Shown here in pieces: positions 35,915 through 46,232 of a stretch of DNA of 64,000 nucleotides. The stretch spans positions 4,475,153 through 4,539,152 of the forward strand of contig JAJEKV010000061.1 of the NCBI GenBank assembly GCA_021234155.1, in the 5' to 3' direction. The position numbers and the translations under genes were made by a program. The notes below the pieces were generated by a model. It made no database searches, was not told the DNA's origin, and saw only the letters and a list, made by a program, of their open reading frames with translations. This DNA is from Isoetes taiwanensis (lineage: Eukaryota > Streptophyta > Lycopodiopsida > Isoetales > Isoetaceae). The first letter of the stretch is position 1; every line of letters starts with the position of its first letter.

Positions 35915-37342
35915 TTCCCCCTTCATGTTATAATCCACACATCTGATTAAACATTTCAGCTCTGTAAACCTTTTCTCTGGCAGTGCCTTAGTGAGCAGAT
36001 CTGCTAACTGTTTCAAAGTGTTCACATATGTCAACTTTACTATGTTCTTTCCAACTATTTCCCTGATAAAATGCAGCTCCAGTTCAATGTGTTTTGACCT
36101 CTCGTGAAACACAAGATCCTTTGTCATTGCTATACAACTTGTATTGTCACGGTACAATTCTGTTGCCTTGTCTTGATTATAACCAAGTTCTATCAAAAGT
36201 CTTCTTTCCCATATGACTTCTTTTGTGACTAATACTGCTGAAGCATATTCAGCTTCAGCACTAGACATTGCAGTGGCATTCAACTTCCAACTAACTGGAG
36301 CTCCCCCTAAAAATGTTAAATAGCTTGAGGTAGATTTTCTGCCATCTAGATCTCCTCCCCAGTCAGCATCACAATATGCCAATAATTGTAGATTTTCAGA
36401 ACAGTAACTGATGCCATGATTCATGGTGCCCTTCAAATACCTTAAGACCCGTTTGGCAGCTATCCAATGCTCCATCCCTGGATCATTGTTGTATCTGCTT
36501 AACATATTTACCACATAAGCTATATCAGGTCTAGTGCAGTTAGCCACATAAGATAAGCAGCCAATTAATGACATATATGGTACATTAATCATTTCTTCTC
36601 GTTTTGCATCAGTTTTGAGGCTCATTCTGGCAGATATCTTACACCCTGGAACTATAGGAGTTTTGCAAGTATTACAATCATTCATATTAAACTTCCTAAG
36701 CATCCCTTCAATCTGACCTTTTTGAGTCAAATTTAGTATCTTATTGGCTTTGTCTCTGTGTACTTCAATTCCCAGGAATATCTTTAGCTCACCAAGATCA
36801 GATATCTTAAATTTACTTTTCAAAATGCTCTTGCAATGCTCCAAAATATTTATGCCATTTGACACCATGATGTTATCATCTACATAAAGTGCTATTATAC
36901 ACCATTCAGCTCGTCTATGAAATTTATATAAATTTCCATCATTTTGCAATTTAGTAAAGCCTTGCTCTTTGAGAAAAGAGTCAATGCACTTATACCACTC
37001 TCTTGGAGACTGCTTAAGACCATATACTGCCTTATTTAATTTCCATACTTTCCCTGCTCTTTCTTCAAAACCTGGTGGTAATCTCATGTAAATTTCCTCT
37101 TCTAACTTTGCATTTAAAAACGCTGTATTTACATCCATATGGTGCACCTCTAGGTCTGCTGCATTTGCAATTGATAACAACATCCTTATACTGTTCATTT
37201 TAACAAGTGGAGAAAAAGCCTCCTCATAGTCATGACCATACTTCTGAGTAAAACCTTGAGCTACCAAGCGTGCCTTAAATTTAGGAGTTACCCCATCTGC
37301 TTCTGTCTTTATCTTGAAAATCCATTTGTTACCAACAATCAC
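35909..37342 (-). pseudogene. Copia RT and RNase H, open frame of 477 codons
   Basis: Residues 1-245 hold the copia RT, with GNKWIFKIK, the HHMDVNTAFLNA motif carrying the first catalytic Asp, VYGLKQSPREW, and the YVDD active site at about residue 155. Residues 320-460 hold the RNase H, with CDADW, SSAEAEY and the SKHIELELHFIRE region. All expected catalytic residues are visible. It is the C-terminal half of pol; its first Met is internal, because a frameshift near 37335 separates it from the integrase frame, which it overlaps by 14 bp. As read it would not be made as part of a polyprotein. Confidence 0.9.
35915..35924 (-). other. Polypurine tract of copia copy 2
   Basis: GAAGGGGGAA on the minus strand directly abutting the 3' LTR, the expected plus-strand priming site. 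Confidence 0.85.
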
Positions 37343-38606
37343 TTGGCATATCCACTAGTTCATAAGTATTAGTTCTATCAAAGGATTGCATTTCAGCTTG
37401 CATAGCTTTCAACCATTCTTTACAGTCAGGAGAATTCATTGCTTCATTATAAGACTTAGGTACTGAGATATCCAAATGCATCAAGATTTCAAACAGACTG
37501 AGTACCTCAACTTCATTTTCTCTAAGTCTTTTGCTCCTGCCCATGTTATCCCCTCCTAATGACTCAAGATTGGCTGCACCTTCTCGAAGTATCTCTGCTT
37601 CAGTTCTCCTCCTTCTTCTTAGTATTTCTCCTTGGTTCACTTCTTGTTGCTCAGATACAATTTCTGGTTGTACAGTTTTAGCCTGCACACTTTCAGTATT
37701 AACATCATTAGGTTCAGTTAATAATTGCTTGCCATTTACATCATCATCGTCATCAACCATTATACTAGTAGGTTCAACTTGTGCATTCTCAAGGTTTTCC
37801 TTTCTTTCCTCTTTGCTATCAGCTGTAAGATCTTGGCTGTTAATCTTAGGCAACACCTTATAAAACTGTCCTTCATCAAACAATACATCCCTGGATATTA
37901 TGATCTTTCTTTTACTTGGATCATACAATCTATATGCCTTAGATTGTTGATCATATCCCACCAAGTAAGTTATATAAGCCTTGTCATCCAATTTCTTTCT
38001 CAACTCATCAGGTACATGGGCAAATGCCAAGCATCCATAGGCTTTAAGCCTTTCATATTCAGGCAACTTCTCTGACCATAATGCTTCAGGGATTTCCCCT
38101 TTAATACTTATAGATGACAATAAATTCTGGACATATACTGCTGTCTTAACAGCTTCTTCCCAAAGGAAGTTAGGTAGGCCTGAATATTTGAGCATGCTTC
38201 TAACTGCATTAAGAATTGTCCTATTCTTTCTTTCAGCAATTCCATTTTGCTGAGGGAAAAATCTACAAGTCAGCTGCCTTTTAATGCCATGTTTGTTACA
38301 ATAAAGCTTAAACTCATTTGACATGAACTCACCTCCTCTATCCGAGCGTAAACACTTGATTTTCCTTCCAGTTTCCAACTGAACTTCATTTGCAAAATTT
38401 TTGAAAGCTTGGAGTGCCAAATACTTTGTTCTCAAACAATAAACCTTGGTGAACCTGCTATAATCATCAATAAAGGTCGTGAAATATCTTTTGCCTGACA
38501 GACTGGTTACATTCAAAGGTCCACACAAGTCTGTATGAATCAGATCTAGCTTGTGCTTTGCCCTTTTTAATGATCTTTTAAATGGGAGTTTTGCATGCTT
38601 TCCCAA
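37329..38606 (-). pseudogene. Copia integrase, open frame of 425 codons
   Basis: Begins just after the zinc-binding CVGC of the pre-integrase domain (that part is in another frame). The integrase core shows the D-D-E triad in context: HTDLCGPL (first Asp), LRSDRGGEF (second Asp) and QQNGIAERKNRT (Glu). The copia C-terminal region with LVGYDQQSKAYRLYDP and an acidic, low-complexity linker (DDDDDVN) follow, ending in the tether before RT. The frame terminates at DMPSDCW, where RT should continue, because of a single-base shift. Confidence 0.9.
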
Positions 38607-38634
38607 GATACATCCAACACATTTAAAATCCCTG

Positions 38635-39404
38635 TCATTTTCTGCAGTCCCCTTTACCAGTCCCTTTTTTTATCATAAGCTTCATTGTATTAGAATTCAC
38701 ATGGCACATCCTTTCATGCCATGTTTTAACATTAGGACATGTTATCATATTTATTTCAGGAGCTACACAATGATCAACATTTAAACCAAACAAGTTGCCA
38801 ACCCTTTTGCCAATGAATAATTTATTGATGTGAAAAACTTTACAATGTAATCTCTCAAAAAGGACCTTATAGCCAAGGTCTACTAGTTGACACACAGAAA
38901 TCAAATTCCTAACTAGGCCTGGCACACAGAGCACATTTTCTAGCTTGACTGCCTTCCCATCAAGATCGAACAGTTCCAACATTCCTGAATCCTTGACCTC
39001 TTGCAAATCTCCATTGCCTAATTGTACATGTGCTCCTTGTATTTTTTTGCAATGCTTGAGTGTATGGGAAGATGAGGTCACTGTCCTCTCAGCTTCTGAA
39101 TCTATAATCATCATGTTATGATTATTTTTGTCATGCATTAAATGATATAACTCAGTACTTCTTACCTCATCATCTTCATTGTGTTCGTCCTCATCTCCAT
39201 GAGCTTCCTGTGCCAGGTTTAAAGTTGGATTATCCTTCATGCCCTCCTTGCCTTTAAATGCAGCTGCCCCCTTGTTTACTCTGCCCCTGCCCTTTCCCTT
39301 GAAGCTTTGCCCTCTTGGACTTGAGCAATTTGAAGCAAAATGCCCCTTGCCTTCACAGTTATAGCAAACTATCTCTCTCCCGGCCTTCTTATGACAGTCA
39401 GCCT
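38635..39404 (-). pseudogene. Copia second zinc knuckle, protease and pre-integrase domain
   Basis: The frame is open upstream of the first ATG (39240) to about 39404 and includes CYNCEGKGHFASNC, an intact CCHC knuckle, then a basic K/G/R stretch. The aspartic protease follows, but its catalytic DSG reads DSE (MIIDSEAERTVTSS), one base from the consensus. Downstream is the pre-integrase domain with WHERMCHVN. The frame ends before the matching CVGC pair, which lies in the next frame. Protease inactivity is inferred from the missing Gly. Confidence 0.8.
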
Positions 39405-40177
39405 TTAATGACCATATTTGTTACAATTGTAACATGGACCAATCCTTTCCTTGCTTGCAATATCATTCCCCTTTTTTGCTCTGAATTTTCCAGCATACAA
39501 CACTTCAGTGGCTTGGTCATCTTCCTCTTGGCCCATTTGTTTTTGTTCAAATTCTGTTCTTATTATTTGAATTGCATGTTCCTTTGACCTAGCAATATTC
39601 CTCAAGAGCGTGGCAAGATAAGCATTATGGGACACTGCCCTTGAGATGGCTAAAAGCTGATACTGTTCATTTAGAATTACCCCTGCCCCTTCTAAATCAG
39701 CAATGATTGAATCAAACTTTTCAAGAAACTCTGTAATATTTTCTTTATCATGAAGTTTCAGTCTCCTCAGTTGTTTTTCCAGCACATCTATCTGAGAAGA
39801 GGTTTTGGTTTCATAGTTCTTAATCATGTATGACCACATTCTTTGAGTTCATCATCTACCTGGATGCTTGATGATATTGTACCGTCCCTTCCTCCAGTTG
39901 CTTCAGCATCTCCTCCAACCGTGGAACCTTCTCTGCTTGAGCTTGAGCTAGCTCCTGCAACACTGGCAGATCCTGCACTAACATTAGCAGCAGAACGTCT
40001 ACCTGCACTTGGATCAACCAAATGCCATAACTTTTCAAACTCCAGAACCTCCTGGATGCTTTGTTTCCACACTTGGAAACCACTTTCTCCTTTAAACACC
40101 TCAATGGCATTAAGCAAATTAGCACCAAATCTACTAGACATGATTAATTCACCTTGGATCTCTGGCTCTAATACCAA
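39405..40177 (-). pseudogene. Copia gag, two overlapping frames
   Basis: The N-terminal frame (39824-40177) has KGESGFQVWKQSIQEVL and WHLVDPSAG, the gag start region typical of copia. It runs on into a serine/alanine-rich linker. A second frame (39405-39839) holds the gag core (LRRLKLHDKENITEFLEKF) and reaches the first zinc knuckle CYNCNKYGH, where one missing base stops it before the last cysteine. Two frameshifts therefore split gag. The start lies just inside the primer site, as in other copia elements. Confidence 0.85.
40163..40176 (-). other. Primer-binding site of copia copy 2
   Basis: Minus strand TGGTATTAGAGCCA, one mismatch from the complement of plant initiator-Met tRNA 3' end, one base from the 5' LTR. 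Confidence 0.85.
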
Positions 40178-40752
40178 TGATGAATTTTAAACACAATGAT
40201 ACTAGCAAATAATCTATTCAAAGATTAAATTGAATAGAAACAAGCAATGAGTTCTAGCAAATTTCTCCCTTTTGATTTATCTTCACAACTTAGACCATTG
40301 TCTTTCAAACCTTATAATAGCTACAGTAAAATCACTGTAGCATTGGTATTGACCAAGCTACTGTAGCTTGGTTGACCTGCATCCGACAGGCCAAGCATTA
40401 GGTCGAAAATCCCTCCGGCACCTACAATCAACTGTAATATCTCTGATAAAACAAATCAATACTTCTTGTTTATGTTATAGCCCTGGATCCGGCCGCCTAG
40501 ACGGACCGATCGAGCCATGCTATCCTGTATAACTCAAACGGGAAGGTTTGAACCAAGTTTCCCCCTTAACCCATATTAGGTGTCCATTTACCATTAATAA
40601 AAACTTCTTCATCGAATCCATGGTCTAATGGTTCAAGGGCACCTTAGAAATACCTTACCATTACCTGCATTAGATAAAGCAAATCCCTACCTCATGATAT
40701 GATCTTCAATCTTAGACTTGATCAAACAATTATAACATGAACTATTCTAACA
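40178..40752 (-). repeat. 5' LTR of copia copy 2
   Basis: 575 bp with TG...CA ends. Distinct from the 3' LTR at the same sites at which the copy 1 LTRs differ, for example GTCGAAAATCC versus GTCGGAAATCC. Confidence 0.9.
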
Positions 40753-40759
40753 ATAGTTC

Positions 40760-41075
40760 CCAAAGTTGTGCACCATAGGATGTGTCTCAAAGCAGCGTGA
40801 GCCGTAGGATCTCGGATCGACGATCAGGATCAAATCAACCTGGACCGTAGGATCTATTACATATAAACTCTCAAGCTATCTCAACCGTAGGATTGGATCA
40901 AATCAATTTGGACCATAGGATGTGCTGATAGAAAGTTCCAAGCCATCTCGACCGTAAGATCGGATCAAATCAGCGAGGGTAGTAGGATGGGCTGATAGAA
41001 ACTCCCAAACTATCTGGGCCGTAGGATGTGTCCCCGAGCATCTGAACCGACGGCCAGATAGCATCAAGTATAAGA
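40760..41075 (+). repeat. CCGTAGGATC repeats, left inner arm of copy 2
   Basis: Counterpart of 5940-6260; inverted partner at 42255-42655. Confidence 0.65.
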
Positions 41076-42254
41076 ACATATATATGTTAGATATATGATA
41101 TATTAGGATATTCTTTTAGCCCACCTCCAAAGGGTTTGCCCTTTGGGCAACCCAAAAAACGTATTAAATTCTAGGTTTTATGTCACATCAGGAAAAAAAA
41201 TAGAACATAATTATATGTGCAGTGACAAGGGATAAGATTTTCAAATGATCTATATGGTTGTTATTGGGTTGTCCGTAGGGCAAACCCTAGGGATGGATGG
41301 GGTGAAAATGGGATGTGCCCCATATATTTCAATTGGAAGGCGCAAATCTTGGGAGGAAGAAGGGCTACGATTGACCCTAGACAAGTAAGCATTTAAAAGC
41401 CTTGAAAACTACTCAAAAGTAACTGTTTGCTGGGAAGAATACATGTGGAACAGATTGTAGCAGATTATTTCGTAGAAAATAGGAGATGAGGCCTAATAGA
41501 CAAGGCGAAGATACTGCCAGAGATTTACCAAGAATGAATGAGTTGTTTTAGAGTGTAGTATGATCCCCTTCAAAAAATTTCAGGGTTTTGATCATCTGGA
41601 AGTTTGTGCTTTAGCATGTTTTAGCACAAAATGATTGACCAACTTGTCAAGCTCATTATTCGCCCGCCAAGGTATGCATTTTAGTAGTAGTTTTTTTTTT
41701 CCAAGTATATGCCTTCAGTTCCAGAATTTTGTTCTTCTTCAGATTCTTTCCCATTCCATATTTTCCTCTTTGTTTTATCCTCAAATTTCTTCATACAGAC
41801 AACCCTTTATGCAATAACATATTACATTAAACGTGAGGGGGCATAATAATGTGTTGTAATTTATTGAATTTCTTTCAATGTTTTTTTTTGGTGTGGGGGC
41901 AAACGCATGTGCTTCTATTTTGAGGCCTTGAAAGATGGGATTTTCTTCTCGTAGAAGCAAAGAGACCATTTTTTTAAGCTCAACTGCATAATGATGGTCG
42001 TTGATTGCATAAGGATGGCAAGGATTTCTTCATGTGCAACAGATTCTTGGTGTGGCCGCATAAGGGTTCTATGATTCTTGGTGGTTGGAGCATGCAATGT
42101 GCTTGCTTTATCTTGTATTATGCTTCCGCGCAGTATTTCTATGGACTTCGGAGCTGTGTGATAGCTACGTGATCAATTATAGTATTATTATTATGTTTCA
42201 TTGCAAATATATCATAATCATAACATATATATGTTCTTATGTTTGTAACACTCA
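41076..42254. other. Unique centre of foldback copy 2
   Basis: Nearly identical to 6261-7429. Small frames only, no supported gene. Confidence 0.5.
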
Positions 42255-42655
42255 ATCCGACCGTTGATCCGAGATCCTACGGCTCACGTGGCTTTGGGAG
42301 GTTTGGTACAGTGCATATATGTTTGTCGCGGGGGGTTCTTATATAGACTATATGTAACGATCCTACGGTCCAGGATGATTTGATCCTGACTGTCGATCCG
42401 AGATCCTATGGCTCACGTTGGTTTGGGGCAGATCCTACGGTGCACATGGCTTTGAGAATTCTATGTAATCGATCTAACGCCCCAGGTTGCTCTTGATCCT
42501 GATCGTCGATCCGAGATCCTACGGCTCAGGTGGCTTAGCACATATCCTACGGTCCATATGGCTTTGGGAATTATATGTAATAGATCCTACGGCTCATATT
42601 GCTTTTATATGATGAGATCTTGATCGTTGATCGAGTCTAAGATCCTAAGGCTCAT
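42255..42655 (-). repeat. GATCCTACGG repeats, right inner arm of copy 2
   Basis: Five or more copies of GATCCTACGG(T/C) spaced about 55-80 bp, each followed by words such as GGCTTTGGGA. Confidence 0.65.
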
Positions 42656-42703
42656 GTTGAATGCTCGTCCCTTAAGGAAAGGCTTTTAAAATTTTTTATG
42701 TTA

Positions 42704-42771
42704 TTGGGGGGATTCGAACCCTAGTCCTCAACCCCCCAAACCCTCCACTCTAACCACTAGACCAAGCATTA
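42704..42771 (-). promoter_or_regulatory. tRNA-like block with A and B boxes, copy 2 right arm
   Basis: Complements of 42754-42764 (TGGTCTAGTGG) and 42710-42720 (GGTTCGAATCC). Identical to 7885-7950. Confidence 0.65.
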
Positions 42772-43550
42772 ATACCATGAAGAATTTATGTTTCAAATAT
42801 ACTTAAGGGTAATGTTCCCATTAAGATAAAATAGACTATAACATTCTAGCTAGTTCAAGAAAGTTCTAGAATGTTCTGGAAGGCTCTAGAAAGTTCTAGA
42901 ACATAAGAGAATCTAGAGGGGATCTAAGAAAATTCTTCCAGAAAGTTCCAAATTGTTTTAATATAAGTTTAGAATGTTCTAGAATGTAGGGGAATCTATG
43001 GGAACGTAAGGAAATCTAGGGAAATACTTCCAGAAAGTTCTAGAATATTTTGAAAGTTTTAGAATGTTTCAGAAAGTCTTAGAATGTTCTAAAAAGTTCT
43101 AGAATATAAAGGAATCCAGAAGAATCTAATAGAATGTAAGAAAATCTTATAAAATGTAAGAGAATCTAGGAAACTATTTACAAGCCTAAGGGAATCTCTT
43201 AAAATCTAGGAGATCTAAAGGAATCTTCATAAAATCTAAGGGAATCTAAGAAAATGTTGACGAAATCTTAGAGTATCTAATAATGTAAGGGAACCTAGGG
43301 CAATCTCATAAAATCTAAAGGGATCTAAGGGGATCTTCATAGAATCTTGAAGAATCTAGGGAAATCTAATGGAATCTAGAGGGAATCTTATAAAATTTAA
43401 AGGAATACTCACGAAACCTCCAAGAGAACCTTGGTAGAATCTTAGAGAATCTATGAATTTAGAGTATTCTCAAGAGATTCTTTTAGAATGTAGGGCATGA
43501 CAAGAACTTGCACAAAGAAATATGCTAAAACTCGAACATGCACCGTAAGA
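42772..43550 (-). repeat. Right terminal inverted repeat of foldback copy 2
   Basis: TTCTAGAA units from 42847, then blocks inverse to 34268-34790, ending near CATGACAAGAACTTGCAC at about 43512, with weaker similarity continuing outward. Confidence 0.75.
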
Positions 43551-44160
43551 CGCATCAAATTTCTTGTATATATATGTAATGTTCGTATAGGGCTTTCTTA
43601 AACAGGAGCGCTGCAGCGAATTTATATTGCTTAGATTTTGGGAAATTACTACTAGAAAAAGCAGATGCTTTAATGTTGTTTGCAGATGCTAGTTTGGTTC
43701 CATCGGGGTCAGCTCCCCGACCAGCAGACCTGTTGCAGGGGCATAGCCTTTCAATTCTCGACATGGTCATGCTTGGTCACAGATCTTTGATTTTTCCTTT
43801 GTTTTGAGGACTTTTTGTAATTTTTGAAGTTGTAGTTTGTCCAGACTATTGGGTTGTTCCTGTCCTTGTACATTTTGATGTATTCATTATTTATTTTGAC
43901 AATTCAATGGTTGAACTTTAGAAAACACAAAAAGGTATCACTTAGATCCAAGGGTGAGGATATATCTACCTTGATTTTGAGAGATCCCGGAGTTGGAAAT
44001 ACTGGCGTCTGAGATCCCGACCCTTCCTCGACAGAATCTATTCCCAAACCCATGTTTCGGGTACTGACACAACCCAAGTACCTTCGTGATGATCTGGGCT
44101 CCGGGATCTACTGGCCCCCGTTGATATTCTCTTTCTCCCAATATTGGCAGTAGTTGTCTT
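43551..44160. other. No recognisable gene
   Basis: 43790-43920 resembles the T-rich 3' tail of a non-LTR element by composition only. No poly(A) or domain supports this. Confidence 0.3.
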
Positions 44161-44166
44161 TTCCTT

Positions 44167-44366
44167 CGAGATCCCCAACCAAGGCACGGTTGTGATTCCC
44201 TCCTTTGGGATTCCATTGCACATGGCTAATTTCTTCCCCATTATAGGCCATCGTGATCCCGGCCTCCGAGATCCCCGACCATGGGTTTGCGTGATCCCCT
44301 CCTTGGGGATCCCATATACATGGCTGATATGCAGAACCATCATCAGCCACAGTATTCTCGGCCTTC
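44167..44366 (+). repeat. 100-bp tandem repeat interrupted by LINE
   Basis: CGAGATCCCC units start at 44167 and 44267. The last unit is split: its sequence GCTGATATGCAGA recurs just after the LINE at 50065. More diverged units may lie before 44167. Confidence 0.6.
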
Positions 44367-44394
44367 GGGAGCAAAGTTGGTGGTACCCTTCTTC

Positions 44395-44412
44395 AAAATC
44401 ACACGTAACCGG
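44395..44412 (+). other. 5' target-site duplication of LINE
   Basis: AAAATCACACGTAACCGG is repeated after the poly(A) at 50047-50064. This defines the insertion boundaries; the leading A residues are ambiguous with the tail. Confidence 0.9.
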
Positions 44413-44664
44413 TTATGGGACTGTTCCCAATTCAACATCCACAATGGTGAGGCGCTCAGATGGGCGCCATGGTGATGGCGGCAGTGGCGGTTTGTGGAAT
44501 CCCTCATAACTTCTGCATCCGGACTCCGTTTTCAGCGATCTTTGGTTCGTTGGAAAGCTCTTTCAGTGATTCTTCTTTTTGCACATATTTTTCTTTGGTT
44601 TTTGCTGTGTTTGGGGGCCGGATTTGATCCCCCTGTTGCGGCCTTCTGCTGTAAACCCCTGAGC

Positions 44665-46142
44665 ATGGTGATGGCGGGTAATTCACTTGCAGAGTTTGGG
44701 CTGGAGAAATTTGGGCGAGGATTCGATGTCGAGATGTTGCGAGAGGAAAGAAAGGAGGCAAGGATATATCCAAAACCTGCGTCAGCTTGGTATTTGGATC
44801 TTCAAGAGCCAATTCTTAGCCGGGATGTATCCAAAAGAGGCCCGGTGGATTCCCGGAGCCGGCTTTTGGGAATTCGGGTAGGATGGAGAATAGAGAGGTG
44901 GTGCCCAGCTCAATGCCACCTTTGGAGTGCATAGCGTGCCATCCTTGGTTGGTGTGAATGGTGATGTCTTTGCCAGAGGACCCCTTTCGGATATCTGCGG
45001 CTTTCCCGGAGGAGGTGGTGCCTCAACCGCCACGAGCCCCAACTCCTCATGCATGGAAAGGTAATGACTTTGTTGCCGTCTTTCTAGGCCTAGGTTTTCT
45101 GATTGGATTAGGCAACCGTTGCAGCAAGAAAGTGCGAGGAGAAAAGTTCTAGGGTGACAGAGGCCTTCGCTTATCTTAGAGCAAAATAATAAGAAGGATT
45201 TGCGACAAGTTTTTAAATCATTACCTCCTGTTGTAGAAATCAATCACCGAAGCATGTGCGATTATCTGAGAGAATTTGGTTGCATCTTGATTGTTAGGCC
45301 ATTTCTTTGGGGCTTTTTGGATATGCGAGAGGCTTGGGTACGGCTACGGGCTCGGTTTAAGAGGCTGGGGTTGCCTCCATATGTGACCCAAGTCTACGGG
45401 TAATAATTTTTTCTTATTATGGTTGATTCCGAGGCCACGGTGGAGCGGTTGGTCTCGCATGGAGTGGCACGTATGGGAGGGGCCTATGTTTTGTTCGGCA
45501 TTATGCTCCGGGTTTCTCTTACGCTAGGCTGCTGCCGGTTAGAGTGCCATCTTTGGCTTCAAATCCGGGATCCGCCTCGAGAGATGATGGTGCACGAAGT
45601 TTCTAGTGGCCATGGCCAAAGGCACGGGAACTCACATAAGCGCTTTTCGATTGTGGGTGCACCACGAGATATGTGTAGGTATTGAGGCAGATGAGATGGT
45701 ACCTCGAGAGTCTTGTGGTTAAAAGTGGTGATTTTTATTCTTACTTCCAGTTGGACTTGCTCAATGGGGGAGAGCTTTTGGCAATGTTTCCCTCGCTTAA
45801 GCAGTTTCACCAGCATAAACCTCACTCAGCACCCAAGCAGGCAGAAATAAAATGGTTGGCCCGCCTTCACCCTCTGCACTTGTTCCCCCTGTGTTGAAGG
45901 CTGTGGAGCAGGTGGGCAGTCCAGAGACACAACCTGAACCCTCCTCTCATATGGTGGATCCCGAGGTGCGTAGGAGACTTGCACAGATTGAAGAGTTGCG
46001 TTGTGAGAAAAAGGAAGGGTGGCAACAAGTTGTTTCTAGGAGGCGAGCTCAGGTGAGAGCTCCTCAAGAGGGTCACTTAGCCCATCGCAGCCCACTCATC
46101 GCATGTACAGGTCCCTTCTCAAGTGGATCGAATGGTAATTGA
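44665..46142 (+). pseudogene. LINE ORF1 (nucleic-acid-binding protein), frameshifted
   Basis: Begins at ATG 44665 or 44671 (MAGNSLAEFGLEKFGRGFD) after a leader of about 250 bp. Near 45230-45560, in two frames, lies a region like the DUF4283 domain of plant LINE ORF1 (FDSEATVERLVSHG-like with GGAYVLF, then a short aromatic segment). The C-terminal frame 45852-46142 has a proline-rich stretch and KKEGWQQVVSRRR, a pattern common near the end of these proteins. No CCHC knuckle was found. The function inferred from the family is RNA binding in the LINE RNP. Confidence 0.6.
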
Positions 46143-46232
46143 TCGGGTAGTCCGAACTTTTCTTCTGGGCTGATAGTGTTGAGGCATGTGAGGCTTTACA
46201 GGGGATCACGGACCCTTGGTGCAACGACCCAC

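Larger units (their letters stand above)
35349..40752 (-). mobile_element. Ty1/copia LTR retrotransposon, copy 2 (near complete)
   Basis: About 5.4 kb on the minus strand with LTRs at 40178-40752 (5') and 35349-35914 (3'), primer site, polypurine tract and all copia domains in order. LTRs differ by roughly 15 changes, mostly transitions, so it is not brand new. Four frame breaks are visible (about 39830, 39400, 38620 and 37335), so it is not autonomous as read. Some breaks may be sequence errors. It lies in the left arm of the foldback at the same position as copy 1. Confidence 0.95.
34235..43550. mobile_element. Foldback (long-TIR) element, copy 2, with nested copia
   Basis: Left arm from about 34235 and right arm to about 43550 are collinear inverted repeats of about 0.8-1.1 kb. 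Outer landmarks GTGCAAATTTCTGTCGTGCC (34268) and its partner near 43490-43512 align, and the similarity may extend some 30 bp further out. Removing the 5.4 kb copia leaves about 3.9 kb. The modules inward from each end are an AGATTCCCTTAGATTC-like zone, a TTCTAGAAC array, a tRNA-like block, CCGTAGGATC repeats, then a unique centre. There is no transposase and no confident target duplication. Confidence 0.75.

Noticed and set aside
43560-43920. 3' end of another LINE
   Set aside because: Only base composition suggests it; no poly(A), zf-RVT or RT motif is visible.
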